Assembly (NCBI GenBank): GCA_029204225.1
Contig: CM055104.1
Span: 48,430,451 to 48,494,450, forward strand
DNA length: 64,000 nucleotides
Direction: 5' to 3'
From: Diphasiastrum complanatum
Lineage: Eukaryota > Streptophyta > Lycopodiopsida > Lycopodiales > Lycopodiaceae
The position numbers and the translations under genes are program-made. Positions within the stretch are counted from its first letter, which is position 1, and every line of letters begins with the position of its first letter. This document shows positions 1 to 12,289 of the stretch, in pieces. Under the pieces are notes generated by a model. It made no database searches, had not been told where the DNA came from, and saw only the letters and a program-made list of their open reading frames with translations.

Positions 1-2820
1 CGATGACAGAAGAACTAGTAGGTAGATCCATTCTGGTTGAGTGAGATCACTGATAGATACAATGATTTCATAATACTGTTGGTTGCGTGCTTGCTAGAAC
101 AACGACTTGGTAGAGACAAGTCTTGATAATCCATAGACAATGTGTAGATTACTAAACTGCTCGCTTGGATACCATGTCGAAAATCGGTGGTATTAGCAAC
201 GGAAGACTGAGTGAGCATGGTGCGTGTATCGGAAGCGCCACAGTTAGTAGCAAAATGTTCAAAATGAAGGAATAAAGAATGCGCAATGGAACAACAATGA
301 GTGGAGACAAAATTTACTCTGATGAAGTGAAAACTTCAGCTGGCTACAGAATAAGAACTTTGATCGTTGTGTGATAACACATGCAATAGAACTATCTGAA
401 TGAATTGATAGAAACAATTATCAGATGTTTTAGATATCAGAAGATCAAAAGAAGTTTTCTGATGACGATATTTATCTTGATATACTACTCAAAATATCTA
501 TAACTGATATTTTCTACAGCTTTTACAACCGCCTCAGAACTATAACTGCATGTTCAATGTAGGCAGACTGTCAACCAAAGTCGTTGGGTCGGATTTTAGA
601 CTGACAGTATCGAACTTTACAAAGTATCAAAAAATATACAAAAAGGATCGATTTTTTTTTCTTACACTCTGTAGGGTCAGAAAAATCAGACCCGATCTAG
701 GGTCGAAGACGCCCGGATAATTCGCCTGCAATCCGATCCGATCCACGGTCGAAAAATCTCTGTTTGTTAGGCTTGACATTGGGTCGAAAAAATTTGATAC
801 TGAATTTTTGATCTTCTGAAAAACGCGAGCCTTTCGTTTTCTAGGTTTTGTAAAGTTTTCAGGATACTCATTAATAAATGGATTTGAGGCTGAGCATCGA
901 ATTCCAATACTTTGTATGTTTGAGGCCTCATGTTGTTTTGATACACGCCTTTACAAATATACCCTTTCTAGGTGTCAAAACTAGTGGAATATGAAGAGTC
1001 ATTTACAAGCCTCCACTTCAAATATGTCCGAACACATCCAATGGTTGGATTTACAACATTGATGCTATATTTAGGTTACAATCAATTAGGCGAAAGCCCA
1101 AGACATAAAAAAAAAATGCAGTTAGAGAAAATTAGGAGGAAGCCCAAGAGGTCAAACTTGGAATGTCTATAAAGACACCATATTACCTGTGACAATTCAA
1201 TCAATCCAAGAGAGGTCATGTTGATTGCTTGCAATTAGCATTGTCTTGTGTAGAACTGCCTTAATTATGTGTATTTTATCTTGTTTCGATGCTAATGTAT
1301 GACTTGTTTGGAAGGTATTACATTCTAGTACAAGTCTAAAGTGGTGGTTTAACCATCAAATTAGAGATCAAGTTTCCAAATGGAGCTCTAGCCTAGTTAT
1401 AAGAATTGATTCAAGCTTTTGATTTCATATGTGCATACTAGTTTATATTCATTTGATTAATGTTGTTTTCCTAATGCTCAGCTTTGCTTGTGCTAACAAC
1501 CACATTGTGATGATTGTGAACTCTACTCTATTACCTTTCCCATTGCCACTAGCTTCATTGCTAAAACCTAGAATAATATTTTTTGTCAATTCATAATAAG
1601 TGTCTCCAGTAAAATTCTATTTGCAATATAGTATGTTAATGTCCAAGCGATATTTGATCTCATTATGGATAACATCATTGAATGTGGTCTTGCCCACCCA
1701 AGGTGGAGTCCTTGCATTTGTGTAAGGATATGTTAGGCTTTGGCTCCAAATCTAGGTTGTCTCATTGTTATTCAGCCTTGTCCATGGTGATTGGAAATGT
1801 TCATCTAATTGGACTTTGACATGAATTTTAGAAAGCATAAAAAGGCCCTTCCTTATATCTATTGTGCCATACAAAAGAAATTTGACATCAATACTACTTA
1901 ACACTAGCTTCATTCTGTACCATATATATGAGATACATCCACACTTATAGGTCCTCAACTCAAGACCAAGGAGCCAAAGGCAAGCATTATGTGAAAAGAT
2001 AACTACTCATTGTGTGACGTAAGGTAGAAACACTTTTGGTGTTACTCTTGAAAAAGCACTAGAAAAAAAATGGATTGCCAGTTTCTTAGTTGTTGTTTTA
2101 GGTTATTTTCGTTCTATATTTCCACAAAGTCAAATTAACTTTGTGAGAAGAAAAAAATAGATAACTAATATGGCGCACAAATTTCTACACTTGCCTAAGC
2201 AATATGAAGCTTGCCATGGGAGGTAGAAAACAAGCATGCAAGATGCCACTAGTGTCAAGAAACATGTGTGAAGATGTTCTTAGTGGGTAAGAATCATAGA
2301 AGTGAACCAATGTGACAATGTGACAAGTTCAATCATGGGAGGTAGAAGAAAAGGACTTGGGGAAGATGTGAGATACCATGGTGTGACAATGTGCAAAAAT
2401 GCTCTTAGTAGGTAAGAGTCATAGAAGTGAACCAAGACCCACTCTTGTGCTCCTCCCCTTATTTGAAGGAGGCTTAAAGTGTGGTGGATTGGGACGTTAC
2501 AACTTTAGATTACATCTCAACTTCTTTTCCCAGCCCAGGGGAGGAGGGGGGAGAGGAAGATGGCCTCATTGAAGACTTGTGGATTTGGGGCTAATTTAAA
2601 TCTGGAGGCAGCATAGGACACTCGGCCGTTTGAGTACTGCAAAATAGATTAAAAAAGAAAAATGGGATTTTGCACGAATTGACATTTTATTTCCAAGATA
2701 ATGAAAAGAAATCATAGTCGTATATTATAATAAAAACATATTAGATGAAAGTAGCATTTTTCAAAAATACTACTCTAAGGAAAAAAACAGAAAGAGAGAT
2801 AGAGAGATGTTTTTTTTTTT
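1..2820. other. Intergenic sequence, no gene recognised
   Basis: AT-rich DNA with only short random open frames and no recognisable protein. It contains an imperfect direct duplication near 2215-2434 (listed separately) and a stretch at about 580-780 with several repeats of a GGGTCG/GATCCGA theme. No RNA gene was recognised. Confidence 0.6.
2214..2434. repeat. Imperfect direct duplication, period about 120 bp
   Basis: The text starting ATGGGAGGTAGAA near 2216 recurs near 2335. The text ending CATAGAAGTGAACCAA ends near 2310 and again near 2434. The two copies are diverged, so this is an old local tandem duplication. No coding potential is visible. Confidence 0.6.
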
Positions 2821-2822
2821 TT

Positions 2823-2840
2823 GGGGGGAGGGGCGGGGGG
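2823..2840 (+). other. G-run, possible G-quadruplex, upstream of the MCTP gene
   Basis: Runs of six, four and six G separated by single bases follow a T-run of about 14. Sixteen G in 18 bases can supply four G-tracts. It lies about 1 kb before the MCTP start codon and just before a weak TATA-like CTATATG at about 2845-2851. A role in the promoter is inferred from position only. Confidence 0.45.
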
Positions 2841-2922
2841 CATGCTATATGATCTTCGATCTTCCTTCGCATAAAGTGTAATGTGGGGTAGATTGGAGCA
2901 GCAGCAGGAGAAGCATCAGTAG

Positions 2923-3700
2923 GTGAGTTTTGAAGCGTAGAGTAACTAGCTCAATGATTGCTAGATTGATTGACCTCCAGTTGAGAGGAGTGTTCTTGGA
3001 GATGCTTTGAAGCTCACTGATTCATAAATAGACTGACTTATTGCTAGTTGAGAGTAGATTATGAGTGGAGATGAATAGAGTTTGCTGGCTCTGAATCTTG
3101 ATGATTTTGCAAGCCTTAGTAGTATTTGCTGCTTACGAAAGAGTGATGATCAGATCAGTTTCTGTTTTGTTGTGATTGTTGTGATGTCTCAAAAAGTTTG
3201 AGATTTTAGGAGCTTCTTCTGAAATCAACATTGTAGTATTTAAAGTGTGAATCAAGCTTTTCTTTTGAAATTAAGAAAGAGAAAAGATCTGAGGAAGTTA
3301 AATGGTGAGAGAATTCCTTGAACTGGGTCATGCAGTTTGATTGGAATTCGGTATTAAGTTCGTGCAATTGTATGTTCTAGTATTGATTTGTTTGTTAACT
3401 TGAATACATTTCTGCTTTGGCAGCAGAGAAAGTTGCGATTTATTAGTTAGCAATAGAACGTATCTTGTAGTTGATCAATCCGATCGTTAGATTCATGTAC
3501 AATTATTTCTGAGCAGTTGAGAATCTCTCTACTTTCAATGATTTAACAAAAAAGTACATGAGAAAAACTTTGAAATGTCAGATATTTTGAAAAGAAATTA
3601 GGAGGCGTAAATACAACATAATTGATAGTAGACACACACAAATGGTCATAGATTCTATACCAAGTCCCAATTTTTTGACAGAAAACTGATCAATTCGCAG
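2923..3700 (+). other. Possible intron in the 5' UTR of the MCTP gene
   Basis: A good donor, AG|GTGAGT, sits at 2921-2928. Plausible acceptors (TTCGCAG ending at 3700, and CCAGCAG a few bases on) sit just before the GA tract. A first exon would then begin after the weak TATA-like site near 2846. Long leader introns are common in plants, but nothing here proves this one; the coding region itself has no intron. Confidence 0.25.
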
Positions 3701-3741
3701 TCCAGCAGGCCGATTTTCTAAGCTTGCTGATTGATTGATTC

Positions 3742-3744
<3 letters not shown>

Positions 3745-3834
<90 letters not shown>
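3745..3834 (+). repeat. (GA)45 microsatellite ending in the MCTP start codon
   Basis: Ninety bases of uninterrupted GA dinucleotide. The last A of the tract is the A of the ATG at 3834-3836, so the repeat forms the very end of the 5' leader. GA tracts in plant leaders and promoters are known binding sites for BBR/BPC GAGA-binding proteins. Such a perfect tract should vary in length between individuals, which would change the leader length without changing the protein. Confidence 0.95.
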
Positions 3835-3837
<3 letters not shown>

Positions 3838-6797
3838 TGAGAAAGCTGTACGTAGAGGTATGCAACGCAGTTGATTTGATGCCCAAAGATGGGCAGGGAT
3901 CTTGTAGTCCATACTGCGTCTTAGACTACGATAGCCAAAGGAAAAAAACAGAAGTAAAAGCTAAGGAACTTAGTCCAGTATGGAACACAAAATATGACTT
4001 CTTGATATCCGATCCTAGCACCATGGAATGTGACGTGCTAGAGATCAATGTGTATAGCGAGAAAAAAGTAGGAAAGAGGCGCCCAGGCTTCCTTGGAAGA
4101 GTGAGAATTCCCGGACACTGTTTTGTGAAGCAAGGAGAAGAAACAATTGTGTACTATGCATTGCAGAAAAGGAACATTTTCTCTCATACCAAAGGTGAAT
4201 TAGGCGTGAAAGTGTGGTACAACGATGAACCAGATGAACCAGCACCTCCTCCACCGGAGCCTGCTCCAGCAGCAGATGCGACTGCTGCACCAGAGGCAGC
4301 TCCAGCACCTGCCGAGGAAGCTAAGCCGGATGCTCCAGCTGCAGTTGAAGCAACACCTGCACCTGCAGATTCTCCAGCAGCTCCTCCCGATGGAGCTGCA
4401 CCACCTGCACCACCCCCTGAGGAAGAAAAGCCTCCAGAAAAGAAAGAAGAGCAAGTTCAAACGATCCTCCATAGTTGCAGGCCATCCATTGTTCATCCTT
4501 CAGATTATGTTCTAAAGGAAACAAGGCCTGCAATTCCAGGAACGGTTGGAGAAAAGGTTGCAACGTACGATCTGGTGGAGAAAATGCAGTATCTATTCGT
4601 CCGAGTCGTAAAGGCTCGTAATCTTGCAGCAAAAGATGTAGATGGATCAAGCGATCCTTATGTGAAAATCACATTGGGAATTCAAGGAGCAAAGACATAC
4701 ACAGTGGCTAAATCTCTCAACCCAGAGTGGAATCAAGTGTTTGCATTCGGAAACGAAGGCATCGGAGGCCATATTTTGGAGATCACGGTGTGGGATGAAG
4801 ACACAGCGAGCAAGGATGATTTTCTTGGATCTGTTGCATTTGATCTGAATGAGATACCAACGAGAGTTCCCCCTGACAGCCCCCTGGCACCGCAGTGGTA
4901 TAGATTGGAAGAAACACAGGAAGGAAGGGGAGTGAAGGGAAGCATCATGCTCGCAGTATGGATGGGAACACAGGCCGATGAAGCTTTCACCGAAGCATGG
5001 CAATCTGATTCTGGTGGCTATACCACAACACGATCAAAGGTGTATCTCTCACCCAAGCTGTGGTATCTGAGAGTAAACGTGATAGAAGCCCAGGAAGTGC
5101 AGCCGTTTGATAAGATGAGGTTTCCTGACGTGATCGTGAGAGCCCAGCTCGGCTATCAGATCCACAAGACACGGGCATCGCACATCAGAAGCATGAGTCC
5201 GTTTTGGAATGAAGATCTGCTGTTTGTGGCAGCAGAGCCGTTCGAGGATGAGCTGAAGCTGCTGGTAGAGGATCGCGTTGGACCAGACAAGCACGAGCTG
5301 CTGGGATATGTCAAAATACCGCTTTCTACGATCGACAAGATCCCCCTCTCCACATACGACTGCAGGAGAGTAGACTATAGCCAGGTGAGATCGAGGTGGT
5401 TCAATTTGGAAAGAAACAGCGACGGCAAGGCATCTTTCCATGGTAGATTACATCTCCGCGTCTGCTTCGATGGAGGATACCACGTCATGGATGAATCTAC
5501 AAATCACATCAGCTGCATGCAGCCTACGGCGAAGCAGCTATGGCGGCCGAGTATTGGTGTGCTTGAGCTTGGGATCATCAGAGGGAAGGATCTTCTCCCC
5601 ATGAAGACGAAGGATGGACGAGGCACCACCGATGCCTACTGCGTGGCCAAGTACGGGCAGAAATGGATTCGCACTCGCACGATCGTGGATAGCTTCAATC
5701 CGCGATGGAATGAGCCATACACGTGGGAAGTATACGATCCATGCACTGTTTTGACAGTCGGGGTGATCGATAACTGTCAGATGCACGCCATGGAAAAGAA
5801 TGGATCGGAAGTGAAGGATGTCAGAATCGGGAAGGTGAGAATCAGACTGTCTACTCTCGAGAGCGGCCGTGTCTACACCAACAGATATCCTCTGCTAATG
5901 CTGCATCAATCAGGAGTGAAGAAGATGGGCGAGATAGAGCTCGCAGTCAGATTCTCTGTCTCATCTACCCTCAATGTGATGCAGTTGTATTTCAGGCCAT
6001 TGCTACCACGGATGCATTATCTTCAACCCCTGGGGGTAACGCAGTCTGAGATTCTTCGCATTGCAGCCATGCGGATCGTTGCGAACAGACTTTCTCGAAC
6101 TGAGCCTCCTCTGCGGCAGGAAGTAGTGCACTACATGCTTGATTCTGACTTCAATGTGTGGAGCTTGCGCCGCAGCAAAGCAAACTACTGCCGCATCCTT
6201 AACGTGCTCTCTAGCCCGATCGCTGTGGTAAAATGGTTCGATAGCATCTGTAAATGGAAAAACTCTCTCACAACAATTCTAGTGCATCTGCTCTTTCTGA
6301 TCCTCGTCTGGTATCCAGAGCTCATCCTTCCTACTCTTTTTCTCTACATGTCCCTCATTGGCGCTTGGCAGTATCGGTTCCGACCACGATCGCCCCCCTC
6401 CATGGATGCGAAGCTTTCTCTGGCTGAGAATGTGGAGGCAGATGAGCTAGATGAGGAGTTTGATCCAATCCCCAGCACAAAAGGCATAGATAACGTCAGA
6501 GTGAGGTACGACAGATTGCGGATTGTTTCAGGGAGAATTCAGGCAGTGCTAGGGGATCTTGCAACACAAGGAGAGAGAATTTGTGCTCTTTTTAGCTGGA
6601 GAGATCCGAGAGCCACTGCAATCGCAATTGCTTTCTGTTTGGTGGTGGCGATCACTCTCTATGTTGTTCCACTGAGGCTTGTTGCAGTTTTGCTGGGATT
6701 GTATCTTCTGCGTCACCCCAGATTCAGAGATCCTCTCCCAGCTGTGCCTCTGAGCTTCTTCAGAAGACTCCCATCTCTTGCAGATCGGATCTTATAG
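3834..6797 (+). CDS. MCTP: MCTP/QUIRKY-like protein (multiple C2 domains and transmembrane region)
   Basis: Intronless reading frame of 987 residues. C2A spans about 3-125. It is followed by a long Ala/Pro/Glu-rich linker (about 131-207), C2B about 250-370, C2C about 408-540, C2D about 573-705, and a C-terminal PRT_C anchor with hydrophobic stretches near 812-846 and 928-960. C2B keeps the acidic calcium-loop pattern ([14 protein letters not shown]) and C2D keeps [12 protein letters not shown]2A has the weaker [12 protein letters not shown]. An acidic DELDEEFD segment between the two hydrophobic parts is typical of plant members. Plant MCTPs tether the ER to the plasma membrane at plasmodesmata and act in cell-cell signalling and trafficking. 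The linker after C2A and the four C2 domains place it with the QUIRKY-like group, although exact orthology is inference. The start is chosen because residues 3 onward already form the first C2 strand. No truncation or frameshift is seen. Confidence 0.95.
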
Positions 6798-9050
6798 CAA
6801 GGATGCGGCTTACTGAAAATTTCTGTCCGGATCAGAATTGTCTCTTGAAGATCTCATCACGTAGCAAGAATGCTGTTTTCTTAAAGCAGATTCCTAACCA
6901 CATCTCAGATATTTCTTGCAGAATCATGCAGATTGGATCATGAAGAAGCACGTAGCTTTTTGCAGTACTAAATTCCTACCCACATCTGACGTTTACTACC
7001 AAAAGTTTAATTTAGATGTGGCAGAGATAAACAACTACTTCGCTATTTCTTTGTAAAAGTAGAGAGAGACACAAATCACAGAAGAAATGCCAAATTACTG
7101 TCCATCACAAGCAGATTTTCAAAAGTACCCAATTGGTCGCTAAATGTGATCACTCACATCTGATGATCATTAAGCTCCATTAATAGAGCAGTAAGAATTA
7201 AACCAGCATATACAGCTTCAAATCAGCAAAATTTGAGCTGATTGAAGCACTCGACTTGAGCTTTTACTTTTTGTGTACTTATGCTAGACACAATCACAAA
7301 TCATACAAATATGGGAAGTTATATTCCTCAAGCCTCTAGTGATTTCATCAACTACGAGCCTCATTTGGTAAGTGGTTACTAGAAATTGTGAAAATGAATT
7401 GTAATAGCTAAAATCTGAAAATCATATGTGCAAGTGCTTTAGTGTTGAGTGATAGTAATTTCAAGTGTTGGAATTAGTTTCCCTTTGAAGCATTGTGATG
7501 TTCCAAATTGATCTTTGAAGCTTCATGTGACCCATTGGTGCTCATTTAATATTCTACATCATGTTTAGGGTAAAACCCCCCCCTCCTATGGGACGTTATG
7601 CCTCTTATGCACCTGGCCTCGGGCGATATAAGTTAAAGCCTTCGGTGGGGGCCCTCCGCCTCTGAGGGCACATGCTTGAGGGTGGGAGCCCGAGGGTAGG
7701 TGTCTTTTTTAGTTTTTTGCTCATTTCGGGCTTCAAAAGAAAATCCCAATAGGATAAAATCATTTTTGCACTAAAATTGTTGAGGTAACACTTACATCAA
7801 CTCGAGATAGTAGGATGACCCTTCCTTGTAATTTTAGATTGCACTCAAAGCCACTAAATATTGTGAAAAATATGATAAAAAATAGGTTGGTAGTGCACAG
7901 TATGAGTCCGACATCAAATCAAGCTACCTATGTAGCATTAGTTTCGTTATACACTAGGTTGTTTCATTATGTAAGAGCAATGCAAAGCACTGGATCACTC
8001 AATTGCATGGATGAATGAGTTACATCAATCTCTTGTAAATTTTAAGTTGAAATGCTATGAAAGGGCATGAAGAAAAAATCACTCGGTTAAACTTTGCTCC
8101 ACTATAGGTCTATAAACACTCTACAAATAGAAAACCAAGATATCAAGAGAGAAACACATGAGATGGACATAGAAACACAAGAGATGAATTCACCACAAAG
8201 AAGGGATCTAGGATTATTATTTCTCCACCGTAGGTACAGCTATCTATAGCTTCCAAGATGTCACTTGGCCCAAACTTGACCTAATTTGAAAACTTCTAGA
8301 TACTTCATCAAAAATCTAGAAATACTAGTCTAGATGCAATGTACCAAAATTAGCCAATTAGAATGGGTCCAAATCCGGCCTCATCCACTTATCTACTTGC
8401 CAAAAATAGTACAAACCCTATTTAGGACTTTATTGACAAATATGAAACTATCTCTAAGTTGAGATTTCATTTTGGCCTCCTAAAATGCCAATAAACCAGC
8501 AAACTAGTTGACAATTTTTCACACTGCCCTCTTCAACTGGTTTTAGCATAGATTTAACTACACTACTTTGATACATCATAAGAATGATCTCCATCCTAAG
8601 TATAGACCTCCTTCCTAGGATTTTATAGTAACTTCCATAATTGATATAGAGAATAGTGTCCACATTGGATGCTTCACTATTTCTTACATCAATTTTACAC
8701 ATCAAGATGTAACTAGAACATGAAGAACCAAATAGAATATAAATTCAATGATTCCTCCGATGCTTCCAACTTTGAACTCTCTAGAAAATAACAGTAACCA
8801 AACAATAAATGTGAGCAATCAACCAATGCTTGCATGTCTCCTCCATTTTTGTCCTTCCTTGATATGTATGCACCATGAAAATCAATGATCAAGAGCTTCA
8901 TTCATTAGCAAAACCAGACAATGCAAGAATGCTAGTACAATTTCAACAGCAAGATATTGCAAAACAAAGTAGCAATATTCACCATATCTTGACAATTTGC
9001 ACACATTCACATGAAATAGCTCAAACATGAGATAGAACAAGTAAAGTGAT
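6798..9050. other. 3' flank of MCTP and intergenic DNA
   Basis: The first few hundred bases after the TAG stop probably hold the MCTP 3' UTR, but no clear polyadenylation signal could be assigned. The remainder is AT-rich with only short chance frames. The one compositional oddity is the GC-rich patch near 7580-7705, listed separately. Confidence 0.5.
7580..7705. repeat. GC-rich patch with short inverted repeats
   Basis: A roughly 125-bp GC-rich island in AT-rich surroundings. CCTCGGGC near 7617 is matched by GCCCGAGG near 7688, and GGGCCCTC is matched by GAGGGC. It could be a small foldback transposon or a fragment of one. Ends and target duplication were not resolved. Confidence 0.35.
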
Positions 9051-10300
9051 GAGACCCTATCAAGTGGTTGTGACACCTCACTAAGTTGTTGGGCCCCTAG
9101 TCGATCGTGCATGGTGCCTATTGGGATTGTTGGCCCGAGTACCCGCTGAAAGTATTAATGCATGTCACTTGTCTCACACATTCCTTGCCCAGTGAGGTAT
9201 ATTATCTGCATACACCACTAATTATGGTCTCATGTACCTATCGACCCTCTAAGGTTTAGCTCGACTACTAGCTTGTAATTCTCTCTCCTTTAAGAGTCAT
9301 CTTGGTCCTCTAAGACAAAATCTAGAAATAGTTTGCGAAGAATGATATCCTTGTATGAAGAAAAGGACAAAATGCTTGACGAGCTGCTCGACATCAAAGA
9401 AAACATGATAGATTTGAAAGTGGCATTCTTAATACTAGGTATATCCTTCCACTTAACTAAGTATTCGTGATATAAGGTATAACGTGTCTGAGTCTCTCTA
9501 AAATTTTTAAAAAAAATTAGTTCATGCGGAAGTTAACTTCCCCATGAACTAGAATTTTTTTTATCATTGTTGAGATTCCAAAGGTTTGACTAGAATGATT
9601 TCCTCTATCTAATTATCTATTCTAGTTAAGACCCTACAATTTCTCATAACTGACTAACATGAAATATCAAATGGGCTTTACTACTATTTGGGTGTTCTAG
9701 TATATAGGTAGCTTTACATCAGTTCCTAATGATGGTAAATGAACCACAATACCTAAAAGGATCACAATACCTAGGAGATAACTTAGGACACACTCACATC
9801 TTTAACGCTTTAGAGTCAATTGGAACTCAAAGGAAGACTTTCTCACCAACAGAGAAGTAAGCATCTCATATGTGAGGAGCTACATAGTGTTTGGCTCAAT
9901 TATGGGCTTGTCTATTACTTCTTTGGCATGTTCTAACATATGGCTTAGGTCTTCAAAAAAAAATTTGACTCCTCCAACTTTTTCATATTGAAACCCTATA
10001 GCTAGGGGTGAGCATATGGATGAAAACCATAGATCAACATATTATATTGATTGTATCTCATAGCTCGATGTTTGGCATTAATGTTATAAGCAAACTCCAA
10101 TATAGAAAGATACTCTTGCTAGTTGGTTTGATTCTTGCTTACATATGCTCTAAGCATATTTTCCAGCACTTCATCTACTCTTTATGTTGATTGTCTGTTA
10201 TACTTATATTAAATTTAGAAGGGCTAGTCAAACTTTGTAGAAGGGCTACAAAGTTTGACTAGCCCTTCTACAAATAACCTTGCTAGAATCTCCACACCCA
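9050..10300 (-). mobile_element. Ty3/gypsy chromovirus fossil, 3' part (LTR, chromodomain, integrase end)
   Basis: Reading rightward, the sequence from about 9275 follows the same order as the younger chromovirus at 29885-36191 (compare CATCTTGGTCCTCTAAGACAA at about 9298 with the matching text at 30263). That gives a degraded LTR at about 9050-9275, then the chromodomain and integrase C-terminal region in minus orientation. It is clearly broken and much older than the 29885 copy. Its other part lies at 13350-14030, split off by an insertion. Confidence 0.7.
10216..10270. repeat. Perfect 25-bp inverted repeat with 5-bp spacer
   Basis: The arm at 10216-10240 (TAGAAGGGCTAGTCAAACTT followed by TGTAG) is the exact reverse complement of 10246-10270, with AAGGG between. 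It lies inside the old minus-strand chromovirus, in a segment that has no such palindrome in the related element near 31150. It is therefore a later local inverted duplication or hairpin. Confidence 0.9.
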
Positions 10301-10949
10301 AGCACAACTTTTTGATTAATGAATTATGTTGCTTTGATGATATGCCTAAATCTTAGAGTAGTCTTGAGATAATTTTCCATGACTATGATGATTTGATGAC
10401 ATACAAAAATGTGATGATTTCTGATCCTCCATTTGATAGCATGCCATTAGTTCATGTTTGGAATATCTATCTACTTTCTCACAAATTTTATGCAAGTAGG
10501 ATTGGTCAATTCATTTTTGTTGGATGGTGGTGTTTTTACATGTTGTGAGGCAATTTGTAAACACATTATGAGAATAAGTGAATCATCATCCAAGGACACT
10601 TATCTCCATAATGATGTATTTAGCCTCATTAGATCTGAGATTAGCATGTAGGAAATCAAGCATAAAGATGTGATGCAAACTCTTTGTTATTTTAGCATGC
10701 ATAGTGAATTGTCTATTGGTATGTCAATAGTAGTAGCAATAGTTAATGGCCGAAGGTGGTGGGAATGAATCTAGAACACAAAATTAGACCCCTATTAAAC
10801 CCACTAGTCATGGCTTTAGTAGAAGGGTATCCTCACACAGCCTACTAATTAGGCGGACCCTCTTATTTTATAGCATGAGGTACCATGATAACAAAACTGA
10901 TTCACTAATATCACTAGTTATACTATTATTCACAAGTGAGAAAAATGAA

Positions 10950-12289
10950 TGACGATTGGATCATTATGCCAATATTTAAAATTACAAACAGTTTTTCATT
11001 CGAGGCGGTTTGCTATGTTAGAATGGGAAAGTTTGTGTACCAGCAAATGATGAAATAACGAAGAGAATTCTTCATGAATGTCATGTCGTACCTTGTGCAG
11101 GTTATCCAGGTATACATAGGACTTTGGACTTGGTCAGAAGAGAGTTTTAATGGTCAAAAATCAAGCCATTTGTCGAGGCTTATGTGGTTAAATGTAAATC
11201 TTGTTAGTTAGCCAAAGTAGACCGCTTAAATACTGGAAGGTTGTTACATCCCTTAGATATCCCTCAAAAATGATGGGAAAGCATATCTATGGATTTTGTA
11301 GTTGGACTTCCAATGTTAGAATGATTCTATTTGAGTTGTAATGGACAAGTTAACTAAGTTAGCTACGTCAGTAAAGTCAACTGCAAAGGTTTTTTATTTC
11401 GCCCAAATCTTTGTGGAAAGATTATATATTCAAGCTTTATAGATTGCCAAGTGATATTGTTAATGAAAGAGATCTTAAGTTTACAGCTCACTTTTGGTTA
11501 GTTGTATTCCATAAGCTAGAAACCTCACTTAGTTTTAGTTCTGCAGATCATCTTGAATTAGATGGTCAGACGAAAAGGACTAATCAGACTATGGAGGATA
11601 TGTTGAAGACTTATGTGTCTCACAAATAGTCTTAGTGGGAGGATTACATTCCTTCAATTGAGTTTGCTTATAATAGTAAAAAACATCCTATACAGGTTAT
11701 AGTCTGTTTATGTTGATGTACAGTTTTCAATTTAGATCTCCAATAGATGTGGACACGATGTTTGTTAAGATCTAAAAAGTTGTGGATTTTTTGCATTATA
11801 TGCAAGAAATGTTGCAAATGGCACGTGATAGTATTTGAAGTGCTCAGGATAGAGCTAAGCACTATGCCAATCTTGAAAGGTCTCCCAGAGAACTGCATAT
11901 GTGTAAGCATTATAAGTTGTCTACCAGATATTGTGAACCATTTCAGATTATAAGAAAAATTGGTTTTATAGCTTACGGACTTGATCTTCAGGATAAGTCA
12001 ACTACTCATCTAGTGTTTCATATAAGCGAGTTAAAATTAAGTTTACACGATGTGATGTAGTTGATTCTGATGAGGATCTTACCCACTTGGAGGATTTATC
12101 GCTTAGTGTACATTTGGAGCTTGAAAGAGTACTTAGAGCCATAGATAAACAATTGAGAAATCGTTCTATCTCTGAGTGCTTGATTAGGTGGAAGGGTCAG
12201 ATTGAGGATGATAATTCGTGGGAAAGGGTTGAAAGCATAAAGAAGAACTTCCGTTTCTGAGGATAGAAGTAGTTCAAGGGGGGAAGAAT
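10950..12289 (+). mobile_element. Ty3/gypsy chromovirus fossil, 3' half (integrase, chromodomain)
   Basis: Plus-strand text resembles a gypsy integrase zinc-finger region (HPGI-like and CKSC-like pieces near 11100-11210), then the catalytic core (SMDFVVGLP near 11285) and HLELDGQTKRTNQ near 11550. A chromodomain-like end (RWKGQIEDDNSWE near 12190) follows. The order and wording match the minus-strand element at 29885-36191, so both are chromoviruses. Only the 3' half is seen; it is broken in many places and old. It ends in a polypurine tract and LTR. Confidence 0.75.
12276..12289 (+). other. Polypurine tract of the plus-strand chromovirus
   Basis: CAAGGGGGGAAGAA sits immediately before the TGTTACATCC that starts the LTR at 12290. 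This is the expected place for the primer of plus-strand synthesis. Confidence 0.75.

Noticed and set aside
165-185. GCTTGGATACCATGT, similar to the complement of a copia primer site
   Set aside because: Too many differences from the standard site, and no LTR or pol sequence was recognised beside it.
3718-3912. Minus-strand frame encoding Ser-Leu repeats
   Set aside because: It is the antisense reading of the GA microsatellite and the MCTP start, with no independent support.
4045-5786. Several open frames on both strands within the MCTP region
   Set aside because: They are shadows of the MCTP coding sequence, which has a complete domain order in its own frame.
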